A stretch of DNA of 64,000 nt from Polymorphum gilvum SL003B-26A1 (GCF_000192745.1 NC_015259.1:3673001-3737000); one strand, 5' to 3'. Positions 17,296 through 26,633 are shown, counted from the stretch's first letter. Notes: a model not told the origin generated them from the letters alone. Translations and numbers: made by a program.

Positions 17296-18574
17296 ATGAA
17301 CATTCTCCTGATCGGATCCGGCGGCCGCGAACACGCCCTTGCCTGGGCCATCGCCAATTCCCCCCTGCTGACCAGGCTCTTTGCCGCGCCGGGAAACGCC
17401 GGCATCGCCGAGGTTGCCACGCTCGTCGATCTGGACGTTTCGGATGCCGCCGCCGTGATCGCCTTCTGTCGTGCCAGGGCGATCGACCTCGTCGTGGTCG
17501 GTCCGGAGGGTCCGCTGGTCGCCGGCCTGGTCGACGCGCTCGCAGCGGCCGGCATCAAGGCCTTCGGTCCGAGCCGGGCCGCCGCGCAGCTCGAGGGCTC
17601 CAAAGGGTTCACCAAGGACCTGTGCCGCGAGGCCGGCATCCCGACCGCCGCCTATGGCCGCTTTTCCGACCGCGACGCCGCCCTCGCCTACGTGCGGGCG
17701 CAGGGCGCCCCGATCGTCGTCAAGGCGGACGGCCTGGCGGCCGGCAAGGGCGTCGTCGTCGCCATGACCCTGAGTGAGGCCGAAGACGCCGTGCGCGGCC
17801 TGTTTCGATGGCAACGCTTTCGGTGACGCCGGCTCGCGCGTGGTGATCGAGGAATTCCTCGACGGCGAGGAAGCCAGCTTTATCGTCATGGTCGACGGCG
17901 AGAACGTGCTGCCGATGGCCACCAGTCAGGATCACAAACGCGTTGGCGATGCCGATAGCGGCCCGAACACCGGCGGCATGGGCGCCTATTCGCCGGCGCC
18001 CGTGATGACCGAACGGATGATCGCGCGCACCCTCGCCGAGATCGTGCAGCCGACCATCGACGCCATGGCCGCCCGCGGCACGCCGTTCAAGGGCGTACTC
18101 TATGCCGGGCTGATGATCGGAGACGAAGGCCCGAAGCTGATCGAATACAACACGCGCTTCGGCGATCCGGAATGCCAGGTGCTGATGATGCGGCTCAAGG
18201 ACGACATCGTCACGCTGATGCTCGCCTGCATCGACGGCACCCTCGACACGGTCTCGGCGCGCTGGCGCGACGAGGTCGCGCTGACCGTCGTGATGGCGGC
18301 GAAGGGCTATCCGGGCGACTATGCCAAGGGCAGCGAGATCCGCGGCCTGGCCGAGGCTGCCGCCGATCCGGACGTGCAGGTCTTCCACGCCGGCACGCGC
18401 GCCGAGGGCGGCCGCATCCTCGCCAACGGCGGACGCGTGCTCAACGTCACGGCGCTCGGCCGCACCGTCGCCGAGGCGCGCGCGCGCGCCTATGCGGCCG
18501 TCGAGCGGATCGACTGGCCGGAAGGCTTCTGCCGCACCGACATCGGCTGGCGAGCGATCGCACGCGAAGACTGA
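17296..18574 (+). pseudogene. purD: Phosphoribosylamine-glycine ligase PurD, split by a one-base frameshift
   Basis: PurD catalyses the second step of de novo purine synthesis. The N-terminal half ([17 protein letters not shown] to [16 protein letters not shown]) reads in one frame and stops at 17826; the C-terminal half ([19 protein letters not shown] onward, with [11 protein letters not shown]-like and [10 protein letters not shown] motifs) reads in the next frame to 18574. The span is 1279 bp, one base more than 426 codons. The break lies near 17796-17799 in GCGCGGCC, where removal of one G restores a normal V-R-A-C-F-D-G reading. With the base removed the protein is 425 residues, the usual length. 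Either a sequencing error or a true lesion. Confidence 0.93.
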
Positions 18575-18671
18575 CACTCGATGAGCTGCCCGCATGGCCC
18601 GGCAGGGCTTGCGGCGCGCCCATCTTGGGGGCCATTCTTGCCGTTCCGTTCGAGGGGGGAATCGGATCCGC

Positions 18672-19589
18672 ATGAGCCTGCCGCCAGACCTGCCCGACCT
18701 GTTTCCCGGCTTCCGCAACGCGGACGTGGAGGGCGACGGCGCGACCATCCACTGCCGAATCGGCGGCAACGGCCCGCCGCTGCTGCTGCTGCACGGCTAT
18801 CCGCAGAGCCATGTCATGTGGCACCGGATCGCGCCCGAGCTCGCCCGCCGCTTCACCCTGGTGATCGCCGACCTGCGCGGCTACGGCCAGAGCTCGGTGC
18901 CGGCCGCCTCGCCGGACCACGCGTCCTATTCCAAGCGCGCCATGGCGGCGGACATGGTCGCGGTCATGGACCGGCTCGGCCATCGCCGCTTTGCGGTCTG
19001 CGGCCACGACCGCGGCGCGCGCGTCGGCTACCGGCTGGCGCTCGACCATCCCGAACGCGTCGCGCGCATCGCCGTGCTCGACATCCTGCCGACCTGGGAC
19101 TACTGGCGGAAGATGGACCGCGCCTTCGCGCTCAGGGTCTACCACTGGGCGTTCCTTTCCCAGCCCGCGCCGATGCCCGAGCGGCTGATCGCCGGCGACG
19201 CCGTCGGCTATCTGGAGCACACGCTGGCAAGCTGGACCGCGGCGAAGAACCTGACCACCTTCGCGCCGGAAGCGCTCGCCCACTACCGCGCCGCCTATGT
19301 CCAGCCGGAGCGCATCCGCGCCATGTGCGACGACTACCGGGCCGGCGCCTTCGTCGACTTCGAGCACGACGCCGCCGACCGCGCGGCCGGGCGGCGGATC
19401 GCCGCGCCGCTCCTCGCCCTATGGGGCGGCACCGGCATCGCCCAGGGCGCCGACACGCCGCTCGACGTGTGGCGCCAATGGGCCGACGACGCGAGCGGTG
19501 AGGCGATCGACAGCGGCCATTTCGTCGCCGAGGAGAACCCCGCCGCCCTGCTGGCGCTGCTGGTACCGTTCCTCGAGGCCGCATCGTGA
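18672..19589 (+). CDS. Fluoroacetate dehalogenase-type alpha/beta hydrolase
   Basis: A 305-residue alpha/beta hydrolase. Every residue known to matter in the Rhodopseudomonas palustris enzyme RPA1163 is present with a constant offset of three: nucleophile Asp113, carboxylate-binding Arg114 and Arg117, Asp137, the halide pocket His158-Trp159-Tyr222 and catalytic His283. The surrounding stretches GHDRGARVGYRLALDHP, LDILPTWDYW and MCDDYRAGA also match. It should hydrolyse the carbon-halogen bond of haloacetates, including fluoroacetate, to glycolate. It lies about 100 bp after purD and overlaps the next gene by 4 bp. Confidence 0.88.
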   Translation: MSLPPDLPDLFPGFRNADVEGDGATIHCRIGGNGPPLLLLHGYPQSHVMWHRIAPELARRFTLVIADLRGYGQSSVPAASPDHASYSKRAMAADMVAVMDRLGHRRFAVCGHDRGARVGYRLALDHPERVARIAVLDILPTWDYWRKMDRAFALRVYHWAFLSQPAPMPERLIAGDAVGYLEHTLASWTAAKNLTTFAPEALAHYRAAYVQPERIRAMCDDYRAGAFVDFEHDAADRAAGRRIAAPLLALWGGTGIAQGADTPLDVWRQWADDASGEAIDSGHFVAEENPAALLALLVPFLEAAS

Positions 19590-20686
19590 GCGCGCCCGCC
19601 GACCGCCAGGCGGCCTTTTCCGGCACCAAGCCCGTGCCGGCGGCCCTCGCCCTGCCCGAGGAAACCCTGGCGGCCTGGCTCGAAGCCCATGTCGAGGGCT
19701 TCAGCGGTCCCGTGCGCTTCCGCCAGTTCAGGGGCGGCCAGTCCAACCCGACCTACCTGGTCGAGGCGGCCGGTGTCGCCTACGTGCTGCGCCGCAAGCC
19801 GCCGGGCCCGCTGCTGCCGTCCGCCCACGCGATCGAGCGCGAATACCGGGTCATGACCGCACTCGGCGCCGCCGGATACCCGGTGCCGCGCACCCGCGTG
19901 CTGTGCGAGGATCCGACCATCGCCGGCACCGCCTTCTACCTGATGGACCGGGTCGAGGGGCGGATCTTCTGGGAGCCCGGCCTGCCGGAGCTTGCGCCGG
20001 CGGAGCGCGCCGCCGTCTACGACGCCATGAACGCGACGCTCGCCCGGCTGCACGCGCTCGATCCGGCCGCCCTCGGCCTGGCCGACTTCGGCCGTCCCGA
20101 CGGCTATGTGGCGCGCCAGGTCGCGCGCTGGTCGAAGCAGTACCGGGCGTCGCAAACCGAGACCATCGCCGAGATGGACCGGCTGATCGACTGGTTGCCG
20201 GACAACCTGCCGCCCGAACAGCCGGCGCGCATCGTCCACGGCGACTACCGGCTCGACAACCTGATCCTGCATCCCGATCGCGCCGAGGTCGTCGCCGTGC
20301 TCGACTGGGAACTGGCGACGCTCGGCGACCCGGTCGCCGACTTCACCTACCACCTGATGCCGTGGCGCATGCCGCCGGCACCGGCGGGCACGGGCATCGG
20401 CACGCTGCTCGGGCTCGATCTCGACGCCCTCGGCATCCCCGGCCTCGACGCCTACATCGCCGCCTACGAGGCGCGCACCGGCCTTGCCGTCGCCGACCGG
20501 CTGGCGTTCTACTTCGCCTACAATTTCTTCCGCTTCGCCGCGATCCTGCAGGGCATCGCCGGGCGCGTGCGCGACGGCACGGCGACCAGCGAGAACGCAG
20601 CCGGCATGATCGCCCAGATCCGGCCGCTCGCCGAGACGGCCTGGCACCATGCCGAACGCGCGGCGGACGGAGGTTCTCGGGGATAA
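19586..20686 (+). CDS. Aminoglycoside-phosphotransferase-like family protein (ACAD10/11 type)
   Basis: A 366-residue kinase-like protein of the APH fold. It shows an N-terminal FRGGQSNPTYLV nucleotide loop, VLRRKPPGPLLPSAHAIEREYRV, catalytic loop HGDYRLDNLILHP and the metal-binding LDWELATLGDPVADF. This matches the subgroup usually encoded beside acyl-CoA dehydrogenases and related to ACAD10/ACAD11, where it phosphorylates 4-hydroxyacyl-CoAs in 4-hydroxy acid breakdown; here no acyl-CoA dehydrogenase is adjacent. GTG start overlaps the stop of the dehalogenase gene. Confidence 0.87.
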   Translation: MSAPADRQAAFSGTKPVPAALALPEETLAAWLEAHVEGFSGPVRFRQFRGGQSNPTYLVEAAGVAYVLRRKPPGPLLPSAHAIEREYRVMTALGAAGYPVPRTRVLCEDPTIAGTAFYLMDRVEGRIFWEPGLPELAPAERAAVYDAMNATLARLHALDPAALGLADFGRPDGYVARQVARWSKQYRASQTETIAEMDRLIDWLPDNLPPEQPARIVHGDYRLDNLILHPDRAEVVAVLDWELATLGDPVADFTYHLMPWRMPPAPAGTGIGTLLGLDLDALGIPGLDAYIAAYEARTGLAVADRLAFYFAYNFFRFAAILQGIAGRVRDGTATSENAAGMIAQIRPLAETAWHHAERAADGGSRG

Positions 20687-20883
20687 ATATGACGCATCCG
20701 GTGATAATTTTGCACCTGCGTCAGCTTATCTCCGCGTGTATTACTTTCGGCCTTCCGCCTTATCCTGCTGCTTTTCCATTCCGTTCAAGAGTAATTAACC
20801 CGCGCCTGCTAGTTAAAATTCGGGATCAACGGCCGAACAGCACGAAATGAGCAGGGCCGGCGCGGGGAAAGGCAGCGGAGGGC

Positions 20884-23800
20884 ATGGCAATAGGGTCGAC
20901 ATCGTTCCAGGACGATGTAGAGGGGCACGACAGGGAAAAGCCCGTCGATGCCGTCGAGACCGGCGCATGTCCGCGCCCCCGCCTTCGCTCCCGTCCTTCC
21001 GGCTTCGACACCATCGTCCAGCAATGGACCCGCGACGGCATGCGCATCGCGCAGCCGCTCAACCTGATCTTCCTGTCGCTGTTCCTCCTCTCGGCGGTCG
21101 TCTTCGCGACCAGTGCGGTCGTCCACCGCTACACGGAAATCACCGCCGACGTCGCCGCCCTCGGCCGCTCGGCGGAACGCATGCTCGTCCAGGAGCGGAT
21201 AAACCTCGGCAGCGGCCTGGAGAAGGCGCTGGTCGGCCTGTCGGGCCATCACGGTCTGGCGGATGCCATGCGCGCCGGCGACCGTGCCGCGTTGCTCGCC
21301 CTCGCCCGCCCGCTGTACGCCGAACTCAACATCCGCTACGGCATCACCCAGATGACCTTCGTCGACCCGCAGCGCCGCCCCGTGCTGGCGGTGCACCGGC
21401 CGGCCCTGCAGGACGCCGGGATCGCGCGCAAAGCGCTGCTGGAGGCGGAGCGGACGCAGCGCCCGACGACCGGCCTCGACCTCGGCGACGCCGGGCTGCT
21501 GACGCTGGAGGTGGTGCGGCCCTGGCTCGCCGGCGGCGAGCTGATCGGCTACCTGTCGATCGGCATGGAGATGGGCAAGCCGCTCGATTCCCTGTCCTCC
21601 GCGCTCGGGGTCCAGGTGATCCAGGCCTATCTCAACGGCAGCATCGACCCGTCCCGCTGGGCCTCGATCGATACGGCGCGGCCGACCCAGAGCCGCTGGC
21701 TGATCTCGGAGCGCTACACCCTGTCGAGTTCCGGCGCGATGGCGATCCCGGGCCGGCTCGGCGACGTGCTGGACGCCCATGCGGACGCCGACCGGCCGTT
21801 CCGAGAGGTGTTTCTGACGGGATGGCGCATCAAGATCGCCTACGGCATCCCGCTGCTCGACGTCGGCGGCCGTCCGGTCGGCTTCCTGGTCACGCTGGAG
21901 GACATCACCGCCGCGCTGCTCGATTTCGCCTCCGGCGTGCTGGGGACCATCCTGATCGTGGCCGCCTTCGCCGTCCTGGCCGGCCTCCTCGTCCATCGCC
22001 TGGCAGGCCACCTGCAGGACACCGTTGTGGCCACGCGCCGGCGCCTGGAGGCCGAAGTCGGTCTGCGCACGAGGGCGCTCGCGGAGAGCGAGAGCCGCCT
22101 GCGCGAGGCGCAGCACATCGCCGCCATCGGCAACTGGGAGCGTGATCTGGTCACGGACGAGGCCCACTGGTCGGACGAGATCTACGCCATCTACGGCGTC
22201 GACCCGAAGACGGCCAATCCGTCGATCCGCTCGATCCTGAGCCAGACCCATCCCGACGACCGCGCCATCATCCTGGACACGCTGCGCAAGGCGCTGGAGA
22301 CCTGCTCGGACTACGAATTCGAGCACCGCATCATCCGGCCGGACGGCGAAGTCCGCTGGCTGCACGTGAAGGCCCGGTTCGCGCTCGACGCCGACGGCCG
22401 ACCGGTGCGCACGGTCGGCGTCACCCACGACATCACCGAACGCCGGCGCGCGGAAGAGCGCAGCCTGAGGCTCGCCAACATCCTGGAGGCGTCGCTCAAC
22501 GAGATCTACCTGTTCGACGCGCAATCCTGCCGCTTCACCCACGTCAACCGGCGCGCGCGCGAGAACACCGGCTACTCGATGGACGAGCTCAAGCAGCGCT
22601 CGGCCTGGGACCTTAAGCCCGATTTCGACGAGAGCCGCTTCCGCGCCCTGGTCGTTCCGCTGCTGGAGGGCGCCACCAACTCGCTCCATTTCGAGACCGT
22701 GCACGAGCGCAAGGACGGCTCCCGCTATCCGGTCGAGGTCCAGCTGCAGCTCAACACGGATGTCGGATCGCCGCTGTTCGTCGCCATCATCAACGACATC
22801 TCCGAGCGCAAGCTGCGCGAGGACGAGGTGCGCAGGGCCAAGGAGGCTGCCGAGCGCCTGGCGTTCTTCGACGAACTGACCGGGCTGCCCAACCGTGCCG
22901 CATGCCTGCGCGACGTCGAGCCCCTGTTCGGCGACGGGGACGTCGAGCACCTGATCATCCACATGGATCTCGACAACTTCAAGCTCATCAACGACACCCT
23001 CGGCCACACCGCCGGCGACGTCTACCTGCGCGCGACCGGCGCACGCCTGCGGGCTGCCTGCGCCGCGCCGGCGCGCGCCTACCGCTGGGGCGGCGACGAA
23101 TTCGTCATCGTCGTGCCGGTCGACGGCGACGCCGCCGCACGGGGCGCCTGCGAGGCGGTGTTCTCCTGCATGCGCGCACCACTCGACTACGAGGGTGCCA
23201 CCATCTGGCCGACCGTCAGCATGGGGATCGCCCGCTACCCCCAGGACGGCACGGACTTCGGCGCGCTGATGGTCAATGCCGACCTTGCCCTCTACCGCTC
23301 CAAGGAGGCCGGCAAGGACCGCTGGTCCTTCTTCACCACCGACATGAAGGCCGACAGCGACGCGGAGGCGCGCGTCGAGGCGGACCTCTACCGCGCCGTC
23401 GAGCGCGACGAACTGTTCCTGGTCTATCAGCCGCAGGTCAACATCCGCAGCGGCGAGGTCACCGGCGTCGAGGCGCTGCTGCGCTGGCAGCATCCGCTGC
23501 GCGGCGCCCTGTCGCCGGCCGAATTCCTGCCCGTGGTGGAGAAATCGCGGCTGGCGCCGGTGGTCGGCGCCATCGTGCTCGACAAGGCGCTCGCCGCGGC
23601 ACGCATCTGGAGCGACCGCGGCCTCGACTTCGGCCGCGTCGCCGTCAACCTGTCGCCGCAGCACCTGAAGGCCGGCACCTTCCTCGCCGACGTGCTGAAC
23701 GCCATCGACAAGCACGACGTCAGCCCGGACCGGATCACCGTGGAAGTGCTGGAATCGATCTTCCTCAACGACGCCAGCTGCCGCAAGATCGAAGTTCTGG

Positions 23801-24159
23801 AAGACCTCCACCGGCGCGGCGTCCACATCGAGCTCGACGACTTCGGCACCGGCTACGCCTCGCTGTCGCATCTCGCCGACCTGCCGATCGACGGACTGAA
23901 GATCGACCGCAGCTTCACGGCGCAACTGCTCGCCGATTCCAAGGCCCAGGTGGTGGTCAACTCGATCATCCACCTCGCCCGCGCGCTCGACATCGGCATT
24001 GTCTGCGAGGGCATCGAGACCGACGCCCAGGTGGCGCGGCTGCGCATGATGGGCGACTTCAGCGTGCAGGGCTACCTGATCGCCCGGCCGGCGCCGTTCG
24101 AGATCTTCTCCGCCTGGCTGGAGCGACGCACCGAGGCACGGCGCAGCGCCGCGGTCTGA
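20884..24159 (+). CDS. dCache-PAS-PAS-GGDEF-EAL cyclic-di-GMP signalling protein
   Basis: A 1091-residue inner-membrane protein. Two transmembrane helices (about 57-80 and 351-371) enclose a periplasmic sensor of about 270 residues with the NIRYGITQMTFVDPQRRPVLAVHRP signature of double-Cache modules. Two PAS domains follow (about 400-520 and 525-645), then GGDEF at 736-740 without an upstream RxxD site, and EAL at 863-865. The EAL catalytic set is complete (N922, E954, DDFG 985-988, K1006, E1042, Q1062), so phosphodiesterase activity is expected; both activities may be retained. GGAG is 3-4 nt before the start; Met53 is an alternative. Confidence 0.9.
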   Translation: MAIGSTSFQDDVEGHDREKPVDAVETGACPRPRLRSRPSGFDTIVQQWTRDGMRIAQPLNLIFLSLFLLSAVVFATSAVVHRYTEITADVAALGRSAERMLVQERINLGSGLEKALVGLSGHHGLADAMRAGDRAALLALARPLYAELNIRYGITQMTFVDPQRRPVLAVHRPALQDAGIARKALLEAERTQRPTTGLDLGDAGLLTLEVVRPWLAGGELIGYLSIGMEMGKPLDSLSSALGVQVIQAYLNGSIDPSRWASIDTARPTQSRWLISERYTLSSSGAMAIPGRLGDVLDAHADADRPFREVFLTGWRIKIAYGIPLLDVGGRPVGFLVTLEDITAALLDFASGVLGTILIVAAFAVLAGLLVHRLAGHLQDTVVATRRRLEAEVGLRTRALAESESRLREAQHIAAIGNWERDLVTDEAHWSDEIYAIYGVDPKTANPSIRSILSQTHPDDRAIILDTLRKALETCSDYEFEHRIIRPDGEVRWLHVKARFALDADGRPVRTVGVTHDITERRRAEERSLRLANILEASLNEIYLFDAQSCRFTHVNRRARENTGYSMDELKQRSAWDLKPDFDESRFRALVVPLLEGATNSLHFETVHERKDGSRYPVEVQLQLNTDVGSPLFVAIINDISERKLREDEVRRAKEAAERLAFFDELTGLPNRAACLRDVEPLFGDGDVEHLIIHMDLDNFKLINDTLGHTAGDVYLRATGARLRAACAAPARAYRWGGDEFVIVVPVDGDAAARGACEAVFSCMRAPLDYEGATIWPTVSMGIARYPQDGTDFGALMVNADLALYRSKEAGKDRWSFFTTDMKADSDAEARVEADLYRAVERDELFLVYQPQVNIRSGEVTGVEALLRWQHPLRGALSPAEFLPVVEKSRLAPVVGAIVLDKALAAARIWSDRGLDFGRVAVNLSPQHLKAGTFLADVLNAIDKHDVSPDRITVEVLESIFLNDASCRKIEVLEDLHRRGVHIELDDFGTGYASLSHLADLPIDGLKIDRSFTAQLLADSKAQVVVNSIIHLARALDIGIVCEGIETDAQVARLRMMGDFSVQGYLIARPAPFEIFSAWLERRTEARRSAAV

Positions 24160-24180
24160 CCGGAGCCTCCGGTTTCCGGT

Positions 24181-24210
24181 GCTTTCGGGCGCTTTCGGGC
24201 GCTTTCGGGC
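24181..24210. repeat. Three perfect 10-bp direct repeats
   Basis: GCTTTCGGGC occurs three times head to tail, 22 bp after the GGDEF-EAL stop codon. It is intergenic and short; no function is evident. Confidence 0.8.
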
Positions 24211-24307
24211 GCGCATGCCTTGAAATTGCCGTCAGTTCAGGCTTGGAGTGGGCGCGCCCGACCCTCCCATCGTCGGCACGGACCCGCAACACCAGGACCT
24301 CCGCCCC

Positions 24308-25141
24308 ATGGCGACACCCAGGATCGGCATCGCGCTCGGCGGCGGCGGCGCGCGCGGCATGACCCACATCCCCGTGCTCGAGGCCTTCGACGACCTCGGC
24401 ATCCGCCCGCACGCCATCGCCGGCTCCTCGATCGGCGCGCTGATCGGCGCCGCCTATGCCGGCGGCCTGTCGGGCCGGGAAATCCGCGAGATCGCGGTGG
24501 AGACCTTCCGCGACCGCAACGCCGTCGTCTCGCGCCTGTGGCGGCTGCGCCCGCGCCGCTTCTCCGACCTGGTCGGCGGCAGCCTGGTGCAGTTCGACCC
24601 GCTCAAGGTGGTCAGCCTGTTCGCCGGCGACCGGCTCGTGCACGACTTCGAGGACCTGAAGATCCCTCTGGTCGTGCTCGCCACCGACTTCTACGGCTGC
24701 ACCGAGATCGACATCCGCAGCGGCCCCCTGCTGCCGGCGATCGCCGCCTCGATCGCCATTCCCGTCGTGTTCCGCCCGGTCCGGCTGCACGGCCGCGTGC
24801 TCATCGACGGCGGCGTCGCCAATCCGCTGCCCTTCGACGCCCTGCCGCCCGAGTGCGACGTGCTGGTCGCCGTCGACGTCGTCGGCGGGCCGGTCAAGCG
24901 CGCCGACCGGCACCTGCCGACCACGCTCGACTCCCTGTTCGGCGCCTCGCAGATCCTGATGCGCTCGATCACCGCCGAGAAGCTGAAGAAGCGCAGCCCC
25001 GACATCCTGGTGCGGCCCGACGTCGACGACATCCGCGTCCTCGACTTCCTCAAGACCCGGCACGTGCTCGACACCGCCGAGCCCCTGCGCGAGAAGGTCA
25101 AGCGCCTGCTCGACAGACACCTGGGCGAGACGCCATTGTAA
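24308..25141 (+). CDS. Patatin-like phospholipase family protein (RssA-like)
   Basis: A 277-residue serine acylhydrolase. Oxyanion motif GGGGARG, nucleophile motif GSSIG and the catalytic DGG (VLIDGGVANPLPFDALP) are all present, so the Ser-Asp dyad is intact. The size and the absence of extra domains fit the RssA-like bacterial group; the substrate lipid is unknown. Start taken as the ATG at 24308, directly before ATPRIGIALGGGGARG; the longer reading from 24248 has no similarity. Likely transcribed separately from the preceding gene. Confidence 0.92.
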   Translation: MATPRIGIALGGGGARGMTHIPVLEAFDDLGIRPHAIAGSSIGALIGAAYAGGLSGREIREIAVETFRDRNAVVSRLWRLRPRRFSDLVGGSLVQFDPLKVVSLFAGDRLVHDFEDLKIPLVVLATDFYGCTEIDIRSGPLLPAIAASIAIPVVFRPVRLHGRVLIDGGVANPLPFDALPPECDVLVAVDVVGGPVKRADRHLPTTLDSLFGASQILMRSITAEKLKKRSPDILVRPDVDDIRVLDFLKTRHVLDTAEPLREKVKRLLDRHLGETPL

Positions 25142-25229
25142 TCTTCCTCGACCTAACTCAAGAAGACTCGTTTCATTGCGATTTTTCACTATAATTCCAC
25201 TACGTAAGTTTTTCGATTTATACAGAATA

Positions 25230-25260
25230 TTAACCTGCGATTAACCTTTCACCGTAAATA
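25230..25260 (+). promoter_or_regulatory. Candidate CtrA-controlled promoter
   Basis: TTAA-CCTGCGA-TTAA at 25230-25244 is an exact TTAA-N7-TTAA CtrA site. A -10-like TAAATA at 25255-25260 lies 11 bp after it, so the site would overlap the -35 region, as at many CtrA-activated promoters. The predicted start of transcription is near 25267, just before AAGGAG at 25276-25281. Confidence 0.6.
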
Positions 25261-25289
25261 CTGGGAGAAATCGACAAGGAGACAAGCGG

Positions 25290-25631
25290 ATGAACCGCGT
25301 GGCCCCACGATCCCTAGACGAGGACCTCTGCCCGGTCCCGCACGAGATGCTTCAGGCCCTGATGCGCCAGAACGGCGCCGCCGCCCGCGCCCTGCCCGAG
25401 GACCAGCGCAGCCGGCTTGCCGTGTTCTGCTACCGCAAGGCGCATCTGCGCCGCCTCGGCCTGGAGATCGCCGCGACCTGCTCGGCCCGCGCCCTGGTAG
25501 AGGAAGCCGGCCATGCCGGCGAACTGATCTTCCGCCAGTCGCGCGATCCGGCCGCGACGCTGGCGAGCGACACCTATCTGACCGCCCGCGAAGGCCGCCG
25601 GCCGGTCACCCTGTGCAGCTACAAGGGGTAG
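25290..25631 (+). CDS. Small uncharacterised soluble protein
   Basis: A 113-residue protein with no signal peptide or membrane segment and no family I recognise. It is largely helical by eye, with a basic stretch (FCYRKAHLRRLGLEIAATCS) and four Cys residues in all. AAGGAG sits 8 nt before the ATG. It forms its own transcription unit: an exact CtrA-type site upstream and a strong hairpin downstream. CtrA dependence would suggest a cell-cycle, motility or envelope role, which is inference only. Confidence 0.75.
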   Translation: MNRVAPRSLDEDLCPVPHEMLQALMRQNGAAARALPEDQRSRLAVFCYRKAHLRRLGLEIAATCSARALVEEAGHAGELIFRQSRDPAATLASDTYLTAREGRRPVTLCSYKG

Positions 25632-25658
25632 AAAGCTTCCTCCCGTCTACCCCCTCCT

Positions 25659-25712
25659 GGCGCCGCTCCGTCCTCGTCCCTCATCAAACCACGCGGAGCG
25701 GCGCCTCTTTCT
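25659..25712 (+). terminator. Rho-independent terminator after the small CtrA-linked gene
   Basis: A perfect 12-bp stem, GGCGCCGCTCCG (25659-25670) with CGGAGCGGCGCC (25694-25705), 23-nt loop, followed by TCTTTCTT. A smaller hairpin, GGGGTAGA/TCTACCCC (25625-25653), overlaps the stop codon just before it. Confidence 0.65.
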
Positions 25713-25832
25713 TCCTCATCCCCTGAACCGATCCCCGGTCGCGCCTCTTGCGGGCTGCGGACGTCTTGCGCCTTGCCGGCGCGGGCGCGCGCGCTACCCT
25801 TGAAGCATGCCCCACGTTCCGGGAGATGCCGC

Positions 25833-26633
25833 ATGCGCCGTCCCTTCGCCCTCCTGCTGACGCTCTTGGCCGGCGTCCTCGCGTTTGCCGCCGTCGGTCC
25901 GGCCCAGGCCGCCTGCCAGCTGATCGCCTCCAACGGCGCGCCGCCCTACCTGATCCGTGCCGCCCTCGCGCCCGACGAGGTCGGCATCCGCTACATCGGC
26001 CATTCCACCTTCGAGATCGAGACGCCCAGGGGCGTGCGCATCGCCACCGACTACAACGACAGCATCCGTCCGCTGCTGGCGCCGAGGGTGGCGACCATGA
26101 ACGGCGCCCATTCGACCCATTACAGCGTCAACCCCGATCCGGCGATCGAGCACCTGCTCTACGGCTGGAACCCGGCCGGCGGGCCGATCGACCACGACCT
26201 CATCGTCGAGGACGTGCGCATCCGCAACATCCAGACCAACATCCGCGGCTGGGACGGCGAGACGCGCCGGCTCGGCAACTCGATTTTCGTGTTCGAGGTC
26301 GCAGACCTGTGCATCGCCCATCTCGGCCACCTGCACCATCGTCTCACGCAGGAAGACCTCACCCGCCTCGGCCAGATCGACATCGTCCTCGCTCCGGTCG
26401 ACAACGCCTCGACGCTGCGCCTCGACAGCCTGATGGACGTGCTCAAGGCCGTCCGCCCGGCGATGGTGATCCCGATGCATTTCCACTTTTCCGGCGCCCT
26501 CGCCAACTTCCTCGCCCGCGCGTCCGCCGAGGGCTTCGAGATCGTCCAGGCCGACGGGTCGGACCTGATCGCGCGCCGCGCCACCCTGCCGGACCGACCC
26601 ACCGTCACCGTCATGATGCCCGGCGGCGGCTGA
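25833..26633 (+). CDS. Exported metallo-beta-lactamase-fold hydrolase
   Basis: A 266-residue protein with a signal peptide (residues 1-24, ending AQA). The mature part resembles the UlaG-like branch of the metallo-beta-lactamase fold: IRYIGHSTFEIETPRGVRIATDYN, a His in GAHSTHYS, IAHLGHLHHRL, LAPVDNASTL and PMHFHFSG, supplying several candidate metal ligands, though the canonical HxHxDH is not intact in its usual form. Substrate unknown. GGGAG lies 7 nt before the ATG at 25833. Convergent with tadA. Confidence 0.85.
   Translation: MRRPFALLLTLLAGVLAFAAVGPAQAACQLIASNGAPPYLIRAALAPDEVGIRYIGHSTFEIETPRGVRIATDYNDSIRPLLAPRVATMNGAHSTHYSVNPDPAIEHLLYGWNPAGGPIDHDLIVEDVRIRNIQTNIRGWDGETRRLGNSIFVFEVADLCIAHLGHLHHRLTQEDLTRLGQIDIVLAPVDNASTLRLDSLMDVLKAVRPAMVIPMHFHFSGALANFLARASAEGFEIVQADGSDLIARRATLPDRPTVTVMMPGGG

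Noticed and set aside
15196-17826. Plus-strand frame running into the N-terminal half of PurD
   Set aside because: Only the last part, from 17296, is purD; the rest is a shadow of the minus-strand GGDEF gene and the divergent GNAT.
20795-20816. TTAA-N14-TTAA upstream of the GGDEF-EAL gene
   Set aside because: Spacing is too long for a CtrA dimer site.
20809-24216. Open reading frame of 1135 codons on the minus strand opposite the GGDEF-EAL gene
   Set aside because: It is the shadow of a GC-rich coding strand: the product is low-complexity with no domain, while the plus-strand protein has complete catalytic motifs.
25190-25195. Exact TATAAT upstream of the small protein gene
   Set aside because: No -35 hexamer at a suitable distance; the CtrA-linked -10 at 25255 fits better.
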